Program-made: the position numbers and the translations under genes
DNA from: Culex pipiens pallens
Taxonomy: Eukaryota; Arthropoda; Insecta; Diptera; Culicidae
Direction of reading: 5' to 3'
Length of the DNA: 64,000 nt
Assembly (NCBI RefSeq): GCF_016801865.2
Contig: NC_068938.1
Span: 222,224,663-222,288,662 of the forward strand
Part shown: piece after piece, positions 12,745-24,479 of the stretch
How positions within the stretch are numbered: position 1 is the first letter of the stretch
How the letters are laid out: the number at the start of each line of letters is the position of its first letter
Notes under the pieces: generated by a model
Seen by the model: only the letters and a program-made list of their open reading frames with translations
What the model was told of the DNA's origin: nothing
Database searches by the model: none

Positions 12745-15700
12745 TAAACTAGGCAGGCGATTTTTTTTTTAATTTCAGGGAAATCTATATTTATTAAACT
12801 ATGAAATTTGTTCTCGTCAACTTGTCGTTAAGAATACAATCATTCCAATCGAACAATTAATAAAAGCATGGCAAAGTTTGAGTTTCATTCGCTTCAATTC
12901 TTGAAGTTATGAAGTTAAAATTTTGTTTTAAAGTTTGTTTGCATTGCATTGTTGTTCCAAATTTGTGGATTTCATGGCTCAATGTTTATCTTCTTTCGGT
13001 CGATGCAACACTCGAAAGATGACAAAAAAGCTTTTGAATGAAGGTAAAAGTGAATCATTTTGTCCAATTATCGATTTTCTATGATTTTTTTTAGCATGGA
13101 CTGACCTGTAAACTGTATTGAACATAAGGGATGACTGTATTATTTCTAGTCAGCAGTGCACAGATATAAAAAATATAAATATCAACGCTCATTTAAATCA
13201 CAGCCAACAAAGACCACGATGTTACGAAACGTTGCACGTATCCTAATCACCAGACCACCTCTGTCTTCAAGGACTGATTTTTTGGGTGGATTTTTTTTAA
13301 AATAATTTGAATTTTTCACGACGAATTCTAAATTTTTAAAATAATTTTCCTATTTTCGACACAATCAGCTCAAAATACGTCCACCTACCCAATCGTTGAC
13401 CCCCTCGGGATGGTCATCTCCTTCAACAGAAATTTCACCAGACAACGTCGCTGGCACCACCCATTTGGCGCTCGCGAAATAAAAAAAACGAATCCAACCT
13501 TCCCAAGCGTGAAAAAAGTCATCGTAATAAAGCATTAGCATTGCATACGTTATTATGAGCATCGAACGGGGCAACACCCTGACGGGGCGCACTCCGTCCT
13601 TGGCCACTGTCCGGTCTCGTAGGCGTCGCGAAACGAGAAATATAGCCGTCACACCATCCGACAACGGAAAAATCGACACCGCGGGTTTCGCGATAAAAAA
13701 AGAATGCCGCCACGTTACAGCGGTTGCCTACTTTCAGGCGGGTGCGCGTCCAAGAGGAACAACAAAAAAAGTTGAAGGATAACTCTTCTGGAGGATGCTT
13801 TGAGTGGAGCGGGGTCAACACGAACATGTTTCATAAATGTGTATCAGGGGAGTCAACTTTTGAGCGTCCTCGGCAAACCAGGTTTCCAACACTTGACTTT
13901 GGACTTTGAATTAGAACAGCGATATTTTTGAAATTTTCAGTTTGAAAAACAGCTTGAAATTTTGCCATATTTAAAGCAAATTTGACTCATTATCCACAGC
14001 GGCAACTTCTCGATGTTTCAACTTTTGACGTCCATCCAAGTAGCCACTGCAAACGCCCCCACCTCATAACAGTTCAGTTGATCGTAATCAACCGTTTCTT
14101 GCTCATCCTCGATATGAGCACGACATTTCACGTGTATCGCTCGCTCGCTCTCCTTCTCCTTGGCCGAACCGTAATTTCAATGTCCAACCGACGTTCCTCG
14201 TTAATCCACGGATCGAAAAAATCCACGCTGCTGGACAGAAATGTGAGCGTGGGGAGGTGCTCCGGGGTAACTGAATTTAAAACACCCACACCTTATATCA
14301 TTACGGCGATTATAATGCGGATAGATATGGTGTAACACACCGACACAAACCTTCATTCCACATTTGCTCATCGCGAATGGTGCTCATCAGAGCTGGCTCT
14401 CATCCCATCCGCATCGTAGCAGGCGACTGCAGCAGTCCAGCGCAGAAGTGAGGGAGAGTGAGTGCACATCTTTCGGGAAAGCGCGCGACTTTTTCACCCA
14501 CCCCTTTTGGGAGGGAAGGGGTATGAGAGGGAGCTCCACGTGGGGTTCGTCAATACACCAACGACGGGGCTGGCAAGCTGGACTTATCGGAAAGCCAACT
14601 CGTTTCACGTTCGTTCCTCCGGCTTTGGTGGGGGTCTGGGAGGAGGATGGACCCAAGTATGAGGACGATGATTTCTGATGGTGGAAAAACAGCAACAGCA
14701 GTCAGTTAGTGGACCGCTTCTTCTTCTACTTCTTGTTCTCTGATGGTGGTGGATGAGCTTCTACCGGACGATAATCATATTTTTGCCGTAGACGCTTCCG
14801 ATAAATATACAAGTATATTTTACATGAACAAGTTGTTGGAAGGTGATTTTGCAAGTGTATTGGAAAAGCAGGGTAAATTGAACGAGATTTGTAAAACATC
14901 AAAATCCTAATTACAAAATGTTCTTGAAACTTCACTGGGTATATTATGTAAACTATATGACATCTACATTTTTTTCCCAAAGGGTCCTATCAGAATAAAA
15001 AAAACCCATGGCACATGAAAAAGTACTCTCAAAATCATAAAAAAATCAGGTTATCATCGAAAAAAACACATTTCCGAAGCCAGTTATCAATAGGACGGAA
15101 CCTTTTCCCATAACTTAAAAAAAGGACAGTGTTGCCAGACCATCTATCTGTATTACTTCCGATAAAGATTTTTCATAATACCTGTCTAACAGAGAGCAGA
15201 TAGTTGAGATTGGAATACATTTTAAATTTGTAGAATTTTTCAGTTGAAAACATTATAATTCAATTTGTAAAAGTATGATTCATGCATTTACAGAAATTGA
15301 TATCTTCTTATTCCAAAATTGTCAAACTTACGGACACAATCCTGCAGCAATCAGTTTGTAATCACAGTCAAATTTTGTTGTAAATAATGTTGTGTACAGT
15401 ACATTAGGGATTGAATCAAAAATTGTATCGATATCTCCAACAGTTTTCAAACTACTAAAATTTGTGTAACATATTATCGGTGCAAAAAAACCCTGCACCG
15501 TTAAACGGCTGAAGAAAATGATATTTTCATTTTAAAAAATTTGCTTTTGATATCGGAACACAAAATTTACTGATTTATTGAAACTCGAATGTGATTTGTT
15601 TTCGAAGGAAACACTAAAAGCAGTAAAAATTGAATCGATAATGGTCTATTCATGCAATATTTTGAATTTTTAGCCAATTATCCTAAAATTTGCAACGATT

Positions 15701-16050
15701 TGACTTGATAGACAATGTTAGGTTGAAGATTTTGTTTGCAAAATAAAAAAATACGAAAAATGCCCTTAGTAGTCTTCAAAACATATCAATTAAAAGTTTT
15801 AAATCAATTTAAAAAAATAAACCCATGGCGCAATGGTTGGCTTGAAAAAGAAATCTAGCAATGATAACAGTTTTTGAGTGTTATTGAAAAAGAATTGAAA
15901 AAATAATTAATTGGCTTTCTGAGACTAAAATGTTTTGAATGTTTGGTAAGATAATTTACAAAAAAATATTTTTTTTACGGATTTTCAGCAAAGTTTGGAC
16001 TAAACTTTGACTGAAGTTAAAATTTATATTATTTTGAATAAATTGTTGGG
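12745..16050. other. No supported gene; GC-richer island 13280-14720 within AT-rich DNA
   Basis: The island has overlapping short open frames on both strands, but no start-to-donor structure or family motif that I trust. The remainder is AT-rich without clear repeats. Confidence 0.35.
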
Positions 16051-16214
16051 GCGTTCTTTCATTACGTAACGCAAAAGATTGGATTTTTAAACTCCGTCCC
16101 CCCTCGTAACAAAATTCTATACAAATTAAAAAAAAATTAAGGATCGTAACACAGCCTTCGACCACCCCCATCCCCCCCACCCTCCCCCTACTGCGTTACG
16201 TAATAAAAGAACGC
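16051..16214. mobile_element. MITE with long terminal inverted repeats
   Basis: The left end GCGTTCTTTCATTACGTAAC and the inverted right end GCGTTCTTTTATTACGTAAC differ at one base. The 164-bp unit has a poly-A/poly-C interior and no frame. The same terminal motif is, to my knowledge, common in mosquito genomes. Confidence 0.7.
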
Positions 16215-16251
16215 TTAAAACATTCAACTGAACAACTGTCAAGTTGCAGTA

Positions 16252-16354
16252 CAATCCAGACTCGATTATGCGAAGTTCATTTATTCGAACATTTTTTTTT
16301 TTAGTTTCGAATTTCCGAAGTGAAAATTTTGTATAGGCCTTCGAGTGTGGACTG
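16252..16354. mobile_element. Short TA-flanked MITE
   Basis: TA at 16250-16251 and 16355-16356 bounds termini CAATCCAGACTCGA and, inverted, CAGTCCACACTCGA. The TA duplication fits the Tc1/mariner/pogo group. A similar terminus, TACAGTCCAGACTCCGAAG read inward, occurs at the right edge of the large palindrome (46733-46753). Confidence 0.55.
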
Positions 16355-16356
16355 TA

Positions 16357-17233
16357 CTTTCTAATGAAAACTGAAAAAAACCTTAAATTTATGAGCGATT
16401 CTCTTAAGAGTGAGCAAATTTATTGCAAATTTATTTATTTGTATTTTTTCAATTTTATATATTGTTTGTATTTTTTATGACCAGAAAAAAAAATATTTTA
16501 AATAATTAGTCCGTCCTTACAAGTCTCTATACAATATTGGCAAATTAACAATTCTTTCAAGATTCAGCATTTTTAATAAATTTCTATTTTTTGATTTTGA
16601 TGAAACTTTGTGTGACCAAAAAAGTCACTTTGTATTTTTGGTTCATCCATACAATTTCAGCAACCTTCCATACAAAAAAGGCTATCAAAACATTCAAAAA
16701 TCTGTACCTTGAAAACAGATAAGCTGCTCGATTTGGTTTCTTCGGTGAATTTGTAAAACTTTACAAAAATAAAATTTATAAAATAATTTTCTTTTCCATC
16801 TAAAACATATCTAAAAATGAAAGTTCTCTTAAAAGGTTACTATGCGGAATTATTTTTTTGTATGAGTTGACAAATTAGAAAAAATATTATTTTTTTAAGA
16901 TTAAAAAAAACTTAGTTCAAACTTAAAAAAAAACTATTGTTTTTTCTAATTGGACAATTCATCCTTTTTTGAAAACACTCATTTTTGGAAATGTTTTAGA
17001 AAAAAATGTCATCATTTCGAGCTATGACACATTGATTGATCAAAATTGATTGATCAAAATTAATTTAGAAGCCTTGCCAATTTTTCGGAAAAAAGTCTAA
17101 AATTTAAAGTATCGTGAAACTCTCTGATCTTTCAAATGAAATTACTTCACAAATTTTCGAATCTTCCTTAACATTTGAAAATGCAAAAAAAAACACTTAT
17201 CATCGTTAATATCAGATGTTAGAATTTATAACA
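16357..17233. other. AT-rich, diffuse old repeats
   Basis: No gene is visible. Phrases here (about 16610-16900) resemble degenerate repeats at 30430-32220 and 35090-35860, suggesting old copies of one dispersed family. Confidence 0.35.
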
Positions 17234-18584
17234 GGGTAATTCTCTACCAACTCACACGAAATCGGGAAAAGTTGCCCCGACCCCTCTTCGATTTGCGTGA
17301 AACTTTGTCCTAAGGGGTAACTTTTGTCCCTGATCACGAATCCGAGGTCCGTTTTTTGATATCTCGTGACGGAGGGGCGGTACGACCCCTTCCATTTTTG
17401 AACATGCGAAAAAAGAGGTGTTTTTCAATAATTTGCAGCCTGAAACGGTGATGAGATAGAAATTTGGTGTCAAAGGGACTTTTATGTAAAATTAGACGCC
17501 CGATTTGATGGCGTACTCAGAATTCCGAAAAAACGTATTTTTCATCGAAAAATACACTAAAAAAGTTTTAAAAATTCTCCCATTTTCCGTTACTCGACTG
17601 TAAAAAATTTTGGAACATGTCATTTTATGGGAAATTTAATGTACTTTTCGAATCTACATTGTCCCAGAAGGGTCATTTTTTCATTTAGAACAAAATTTTT
17701 CATTTTAAAATTTCGTGTTTTTTCTAACTTTGCAGGGTTATTTTTTAGAGTGTAACAATGTTCTACAAAGTTGTAGAGCAGACAATTACAAAAATTTTAA
17801 TATATATACATAAGGGGTTTGCTTATAAACATCACAAGTTATCGCGATTTTACGAAAAAAAGTTTTGAAAAAGTTACTTTTTGCGTTTCTCTTTGTTTCG
17901 TCGTCCGTGTCTGTCGCGGGTGACCATGAACGGCCATGATCGATGACGACCAACTTTTTTAAAACTTTTTTTCGTAAAATCGTGATAACTTGTGATGTTT
18001 ATAAGCAAAACCCTTATGTATATATATTAAAATTTTTGTAATTGTCTGCTCTACAACTTTGTAGAACATTGTTACACTCTAAAAAATAACCCTGCAAAGT
18101 TAGAAAAAACACGAAATTTTAAAATGAAAAATTTTGTTCTAAATGAAAAAATGACCCTTCTGGGACAATGTAGATTCGAAAAGTACATTAAATTTCCCAT
18201 AAAATGACATGTTCCAAAATTTTTTACAGTCGAGTAACGGAAAATGGGAGAATTTTTAAAACTTTTTTAGTGTTTTTTTCGATGAAAAATACGTTTTTTC
18301 GGAATTCTGAGTACGCCATCAAATCGGGCGTCTAATTTTACATAAAAGTCCCTTTGACACCAAATTTCTATCTCATCACCGTTTCAGGCTGCAAATTATT
18401 GAAAAACACCTCTTTTTTCGCATGTTCAAAAATGGAAGGGGTCGTACCGCCCCTCCGTCACGAGATATCAAAAAACGGACCTCGGATTCGTGATCAGGGA
18501 CAAAAGTTACCCCTTAGGACAAAGTTTCACGCAAATCGAAGAGGGGTCGGGGCAACTGCTGTGTGAGTTGGCGGAGAATTACCC
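17234..18584. mobile_element. 1.35-kb foldback element with ~635-bp arms
   Basis: The left arm 17234-17875 and right arm 17952-18584 are inverted near-copies separated by a 76-bp GC-richer spacer. At least 200 bp near the outer ends is identical between arms, so the same 69-residue frame appears on opposite strands at 17252-17473 and 18354-18566. The outer tips are GGGTAATTC/GAATTACCC, with AACA on both sides as a possible 4-bp duplication. The two mirrored frames are by-products of the symmetry, not genes. Confidence 0.85.
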
Positions 18585-18589
18585 AACAA

Positions 18590-19029
18590 TATTTTTATTT
18601 TTTACAAATCCGGGCTAATATTTGATTGTCATTTAAAAATTTGATGCAATTTTGTTGATGTAGAGATAATCACATTTTTCTTGTTTGCTTTTCATCAATA
18701 TCTTTGAAGGAAACTTTTAAATCTTTTCGAAAAATATGTAAAGTACATTTCGATTCATAGATTGAAATAACATTAAAAATTAAATCAATTTTATTTCAAG
18801 GCTTTGAAAAATTCTAATTAGATTATCGATAATTTTATTTAATTTAAGTTCAAGTTTCGATACAAATTCAAAATTTTTATTGACTTTTTCGTATTTATAA
18901 AAAAGTTTGATTTAAAAATTAAAAGAACATTTTTTTCAACATTGGAAAAATTGCTTGTATTTGAGAAGTTTTGTTCAATAACTTCTTGGAAAAATAATTT
19001 CATTTCATATCTCTTACCAATGTCCACCA
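18590..19029. other. AT-rich, nothing recognised
   Basis: No gene or repeat boundary can be supported in this stretch. Confidence 0.4.
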
Positions 19030-20857
19030 ATGATACATTTCCGATCGTCCCAAATTAAAATTCACATTTTCTTCCGCGATGGACACCCTCCTTCTCCTAC
19101 AAAGCAAAAAACCTTCCCGACGCCTACTACTACTATTTATCGGCGTTTCTCACCCACCATCGCCGTCGTCGATTTCCGCAATATACGTCCATCAGACCAA
19201 CAGCAAGCGCCCGAGAGACCGGAGATCCATCGCAGTTGGCCAAGCAAGCGCTTGCTGCAGGATCAGCGCCTACTGGCCGCTGCACATATCCATGGCGTTC
19301 CGAACACATTGACGTGCGCTGATTACGAAACAGACGGTGGGAGGTGGGGGAGGTAGCTCATCAGGTGGGATGGGTTCTTCGACTTAATAATGATACCCAA
19401 ACTCTTGTGCGCTCGTCCTAGGCTAGGCTGGACACCACGAGGACCATCCGGAGAGTAGCCGGCAACGCCATCGCTGGACACGTCGCCGAACGGGAGGTGG
19501 GGGATGGGAATGAACGTTCATTAATTTGGTGAAATAATTAAAATAGATTGAACATCCCCCCCTCCGCTTCACGTATGTGAGTGTGTGTGCGAGGAGTGTG
19601 CAAGATCAAAAAATCAAGACCCCGACTGGAAGTTTTTCCCTCCGTGTGCTGGACAAGGTGTCTGCTTGCGTGTGTGTGAGTGTGATTCTGTTTGGTGTGT
19701 GTCAATAACTTTATTAAATCCAAAGAGACTTTTTGCTTGCTGGGAAATTAAGTGAGCAAAGGTAGGGTGTGGGGAAGTGGGGTTAGGTGGCAATGCAGTT
19801 AATATCAGCCTGCAGCGTAGAGCGGGCGAACGCATCGCGTGATCCTTTCCCGTCGAAGAGGGGTTGTTGGACGGAGCAAAAAAAAAAGGATTCTGCTTAC
19901 CAAGGTGATGGATGTGAGGGCTTTTTTGCGCCCTCTTCCTTTTGGCACAGTAATGTCCAGGCGTTGGACGGAACGATAGGACGAACGGAATGAAAATTGG
20001 ACGGATCGAACGGTTTTTTTTTGCTCGAAACTATCTTCCGTGTGCAAATTAGATGGAATTCAGCTTGGAGCTAATTTGCTCCGCTTCATACTGGAAATTG
20101 ATGAAACGCTTCGAATTTTGCATTTGATTCAGGAAAAAACGTTTTGACTTTTTGTCAAATCACATTTTCAATTTGGTCAAAGCAACCCTTCGGTAATAGC
20201 ATCCCCTTCCAACCCCACCCACCCCATCGTAGTAGGCGTTTGGCACCGCCGGGGAAATGGATTTTTTAATGATATTACACACAAACACACAGCGATGCGC
20301 TGCCCATGGCCAACCGCGACCACGCGCGCCCAACCAAAGTCCTGCGAGGTTTCAACCCCGAAGGGGTGGGCCAAAGGGGGTAAAATATCTCATCTGGGGG
20401 GACAAAACAGGAGACAAAAGGACACACCGAGACACGGCACATATGCACGGCAGCACCAACACCCTCTCCCACAGAGCATTTATTTAACTTCAATTTATTT
20501 GTTTTTTCTTCGGCTTCGCAGAAACGATATTTTCTCTATTTTGTTTCTTTTTTTGTTTCGGCGGGGTTGTGCGGACCCTTTACAAGCGGCGACTCGCCGG
20601 AAAAGGACAAATATGAAATTAAAAATGTCCCCCGAGCGGGGTCCAGCAGCCGATGCAACGGCGGCGTGGTTTTATATGGTCAGGTAGTGATAAAACGTTA
20701 TCTTATTACTGGAATATGTGCACTTTTTGCGCGTTAATTAATATCGAGTGCAGACTCTACACTTTTGTGTGCGGCTGCAGGGGCCTTTGGAGTTGCTGGT
20801 TTGGTTTGCAGTTGCGCTGTGGTGCAAGGGAAGAAATTTAAATTTTGTCTGTGATAA
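19030..20857. other. GC-richer single-copy island, no certain gene
   Basis: Composition rises abruptly from the AT-rich neighbours. Several short frames overlap on both strands. One minus-strand frame (20047-19901) begins with ATG and ends in phase 0 at a good GTAAGC donor; it is discussed in the findings as a possible first coding exon. I see no domain. Confidence 0.35.
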
Positions 20858-21060
20858 CAGGGTGACCACTCAAAACCCATTTCAAAATCCCCGACTTTTC
20901 CAGAATGCTCAAATAATAGGCATTTCTTATCTAAAGAATGATTTCAAACATAAAACTTTCTATTAAAAGTCAATATTAACAAACCGAAAAAAAATTCCAG
21001 TGAATTGAAAAAATCCAACCATAGGCATTTTTTGTAAATACAGAAACTGAAACTAACGAA

Positions 21061-21268
21061 ACTATTGGCACTACGCCCCCCGGGGCATGGCCTTCCTCTA
21101 ACGTGGGATTTCTGCTCCAGCGCCTCTGACGAGACAGGAGAAACCGGGACCGACGTTTTACTTCACCATCCGATAGAAGCTCAGTGGATAAGGCGGGAAT
21201 CGAACCCGCGTCTCATAGCATCATCGGGATCGGCAGCCGAAGCCGCTACCCCTGCGCCACGAGACCCA
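21061..21268 (-). mobile_element. tRNA-derived SINE, minus orientation
   Basis: On the minus strand the head starts GGGTCTCGTGGCGCAGGGG (A-box-like) and has a perfect B box GGTTCGATTCC. A body with GAAGTAAAACGTCGGTCCCG follows, the same body phrase as in the SINE at 23697. The element ends near GTGCCAATAG at 21061. This shared body is the main evidence for a SINE family rather than a tRNA gene. Confidence 0.65.
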
Positions 21269-21276
21269 CTGAAACT

Positions 21277-21474
21277 TGTGTGGGCCCGCATAGCGCCCCC
21301 CTGTCTATGGATCTCAATATGTGTGCAGGGACATCAACCCCCTGCCTCCGCACGTCAACACACACAGCTGTCAGCGCACGGCAGCACAGCCAGTCCCTCG
21401 GCAGCGGTCGAACAGTCTGGTGGCGTCTCGGCCACACTGGAGATCCCGACACGTGGGAATCACAGTTTCTACAA
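21277..21474. repeat. Direct repeat copy 1, 198 bp
   Basis: This segment recurs at 24219-24416. It is identical over about 184 bp, then has three differences in the last 14. The text is GC-rich (GTGGGCCCGCATAGCGCCCC...). It sits directly beside the minus-strand SINE head here, but not at the second site. I do not recognise the family. Confidence 0.9.
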
Positions 21475-22004
21475 TGGCGAATCCTGCCAGGAGAAAAAAA
21501 TTTCTTTTCTGGTGTAATCTTGTGTGTTTTTTTTCTCGACATCCCCTCAGCGCGGTTGCAGGTGAGTTAAAAAGAAGGCGGTGACGCATTCTTGTGGTGT
21601 GAAAAGTTCTGTTGTTAGAATGTGGTCAAGAAGAAGGGAAAGTGACGAGGAGACAGAAGTCAAAAAAAATTGAACTGCGTGAGAGGGAGAAAGAAATGAC
21701 AGGTCGGCAGGGGTATCAGATTTTCAATATCTGTACTTTTTGTGGTTTGTCTGCAAACAAAATCATTTGTTCTCAATAATATTCTTTTGTTTTTGAGAAT
21801 GTTAGGTTTTTGTTTCGCACGATTTTTAAGGGAGTTATGAACAAAATGTTTCTTCTTTTTTTGTAATTAAAGCACCTGGTTGCTGAATACAGAAGAAAAT
21901 TACAAAAATTAAATGGGTGTGAAAGGACCATAAGGAAGTGGTCGAAGGAAACTGTTTGACGTTGTGAAAGAGGAGATGGCTTGTAGATATTCACTGGAAA
22001 GTTT

Positions 22005-22173
22005 GAGGTGAAGGCAAGGGTGAAGGGGCTTGTGAATGTCCACTTATGCCTGGCGTAAATATGGCTTGTGGATGTTCACTGAAAGGCTTGTAGAATTGGA
22101 GGCTTGTGAATATCTTCAGTAAGGCCTGTGGGGGAAGGGTTCGTGAATGTTTACGTAACAACTTGCGAGAAGA
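22005..22173. repeat. Degenerate left edge of the minisatellite
   Basis: GGCTTGTGAATGT, GGCTTGTGGATGTTCACTG and similar phrases recur irregularly. They are related to the core half-unit but diverged in sequence and length, as expected at the decaying edge of a tandem array. Confidence 0.7.
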
Positions 22174-23251
22174 CAACAACGGCTTGTGAGCTCTCACTGA
22201 AAGGCCCTTCCGGCTTGTGAACTCGCTGAATAGGCCGCAACGATTCAACAACGGCTTGTGAGCTCTCACTGAAAGGCCCTTCCGGCTTGTGAACTCGCTG
22301 AATAGGCCGCAACGATTCAACAACGGCTTGTGAGCTCTCACTGAAAGGCCCTTCCGGCTTGTGAACTCGCTGAATAGGCCGCAACGATTCAACAACGGCT
22401 TGTGAGCTCTCACTGAAAGGCCCTTCCGGCTTGTGAACTCGCTGAATAGGCCGCAACGATTCAACAACGGCTTGTGAGCTCTCACTGAAAGGCCCTTCCG
22501 GCTTGTGAACTCACTGAATAGGCCGCAACGATTCAACAACGGCTTGTGAGCTCTCACTGAAAGGCCCTCCCGGCTTGTGAACTCACTGAATAGGCCGCAA
22601 CGATTCAACAACGGCTTGTGAGCTCTCACTGAAAGGCCCTTCCGGCTTGTGAACTCACTGAATAGGCCGCAACGATTCAACAACGGCTTGTGAGCTCTCA
22701 CTGAAAGGCCCTTCCGGCTTGTGAACTCGCTGAATAGGCCGCAACGATTCAACAACGGCTTGTGAGCTCTCACTGAAAGGCCCTTCCGGCTTGTGAACTC
22801 GCTGAATAGGCCGCAACGATTCAACAACGGCTTGTGAGCTCTCACTGAAAGGCCCTTCCGGCTTGTGAACTCACTGAATAGGCCGCAACGATTCAACAAC
22901 GGCTTGTGAGCTCTCACTGAAAGGCCCTTCCGGCTTGTGAACTCGCTGAATAGGCCGCAACGATTCAACAACGGCTTGTGAGCTCTCACTGAAAGGCCCT
23001 TCCGGCTTGTGAACTCACTGAATAGGCCGCAACGATTCAACAACGGCTTGTGAGCTCTCACTGAAAGGCCCTTCCGGCTTGTGAACTCACTGAATAGGCC
23101 GCAACGATTCAACAACGGCTTGTGAGCTCTCACTGAAAGGCCCTTCCGGCTTGTGAACTCGCTGAATAGGCCGCAACGATTCAACAACGGCTTGTGAGCT
23201 CTCACTGAAAGGCCCTTCCGGCTTGTGAACTCGCTGAATAGGCCGCAACGA
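22174..23251. repeat. 72-bp minisatellite, 15 tandem units
   Basis: Fifteen consecutive 72-bp units are almost identical. Each unit is itself two diverged half-repeats that begin GGCTTGTGARCTC. The only variation I see is a G/A site (GAACTCGCTG versus GAACTCACTG: A in units 5, 6, 7, 10, 12 and 13) and one T-to-C change in unit 6. Because 72 is divisible by 3, a minus-strand frame stays open through all units (24 residues per unit, 423 in total from 23262 to 21991). I read this as satellite DNA rather than a gene. Confidence 0.95.
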
Positions 23252-23400
23252 CTGGTGAACACTCACTGAAAGGCCTGTCTGGCTTGTGAGCACAACGGAA
23301 GACATCAACGGCTTGTGATCTCTCACTGAAAGGCCCTTCTGGCTTGTGAAATAACTAAAGGGCGCAACGACTGGTGAACACACTGAAAGGGAATGCCTGG
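23252..23400. repeat. Degenerate right edge of the minisatellite
   Basis: It has diverged half-units with ACTGGTGAACACTCACTG, GGCTTGTGATCTCTCACTG and GGCTTGTGAAATAACT. It is homologous to the core but neither evenly spaced nor homogenised. Confidence 0.7.
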
Positions 23401-23696
23401 TAAAGGTAAGAAAAAAATTAAAATGAAAAGAGTGGAGAGATACATTCATAAAAATGTGTATGGCACCATAGCGAACAAGTGAAAAAATGAGAGAAGAAAG
23501 AAATGGTTTTGTAAAAATGTGTTAGGAAATACATCAGAAGAAAGGATAATCGATAAAAATCTAAAAAATAATAATTCGCGAGCAGCGTCTTCCTCTTTCA
23601 TTGGACGGTCGTCGAGGCTTGTGCATCGTGGTGGCTACAAGGGTGTCGGCAACAAATTAGCGTCTCCATAATGATTTAAAGATTATATCCTTGTCC

Positions 23697-24100
23697 TGGT
23701 AGCAGACTTAGCCGAATCGTTACGCTGTCCGCTTTGTAAGCGGATGATCATGGGTTCGATTCCCATCTGCTCCAACCTTCCATCGGATTGGGAAGTAAAA
23801 CGTCGGTCCCGGCCTCGGTTGTTGTTAGGCCGTTAAGTCATTCCAGGTGTGGGAGTCGTCTCCCTGCTATAAAGACAAACAACACACCAAACCAAGCCTG
23901 CTCCGGTGGCATCGCTGGCGGCGGTTGGACTCGCAATCCAAAGGTCGTCAGTTCGAACCCTGGGGGTGGAAGGTTCCTTGGAGCAGAAAGAGGTTTGGGT
24001 GCCCTCCCCATTCAAGCCTTCGGACTCCTAGGTTCGAGCAGAAACTTGCAATAAAGACCACAGAAGACCTGGGGGTCGTGAATGTGGTGGTTTGTATTTG
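23697..24100 (+). mobile_element. SINE or SINE pair with two tRNA-like units
   Basis: The first unit (23701-23771) pairs AGCAGA with TCTGCT, has an anticodon loop CTTTGTAA and a perfect B box GGTTCGATTCC. It is followed by the body phrase GGGAAGTAAAACGTCGGTCC seen in the 21061 SINE. A second tRNA-like unit (about 23913-23975) has anticodon arm TTGGACTCGCAATCCAA and B-like AGTTCGAACCC. This may be one composite element or one SINE beside another. It ends near a CAATAAAGACC phrase. Confidence 0.6.
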
Positions 24101-24218
24101 ATCCTTATCCTGATTCTAAAGCTTAAAGGAGAGTGCATGTCAGTTTTTTAGCAAGTAGGTCCCCTCAAATGAGAAGCACCAGCGTTGCTGTATTTTTTTT
24201 TCTAGAGAAGGGGGAAGA

Positions 24219-24416
24219 TGTGTGGGCCCGCATAGCGCCCCCCTGTCTATGGATCTCAATATGTGTGCAGGGACATCAACCCCCTGCCTCCGCACGTCAA
24301 CACACACAGCTGTCAGCGCACGGCAGCACAGCCAGTCCCTCGGCAGCGGTCGAACAGTCTGGTGGCGTCTCGGCCACACTGGAGATCCCGACACGTGGGA
24401 ATCTCAGTCTCCACAA
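24219..24416. repeat. Direct repeat copy 2, 198 bp
   Basis: Near-identical to 21277-21474, same orientation, 2942 bp further on. The two copies bracket the minisatellite and a SINE. High identity implies recent duplication, recent dispersal of an unknown element, or gene conversion. Confidence 0.9.
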
Positions 24417-24479
24417 AACTGAACAACAAATAAAAAAATACTTCAAAATGGAAATTCATTATTGCGATTCAGAGTAGAA

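Noticed and set aside
17252..18566. Two identical 69-residue frames on opposite strands
   Set aside because: They are mirror images produced by the foldback arms, not independent genes.
22174..23251. CRISPR array
   Set aside because: Units are contiguous 72-mers without unique spacers, in a eukaryotic genome.
21991..23262. 423-codon minus-strand frame through the minisatellite as a real repeat protein
   Set aside because: The frame is open because the unit is 72 bp and lacks stops in this frame. Edges are degenerate repeat DNA, and no promoter, splice or unique domain supports it. Kept only as a finding.
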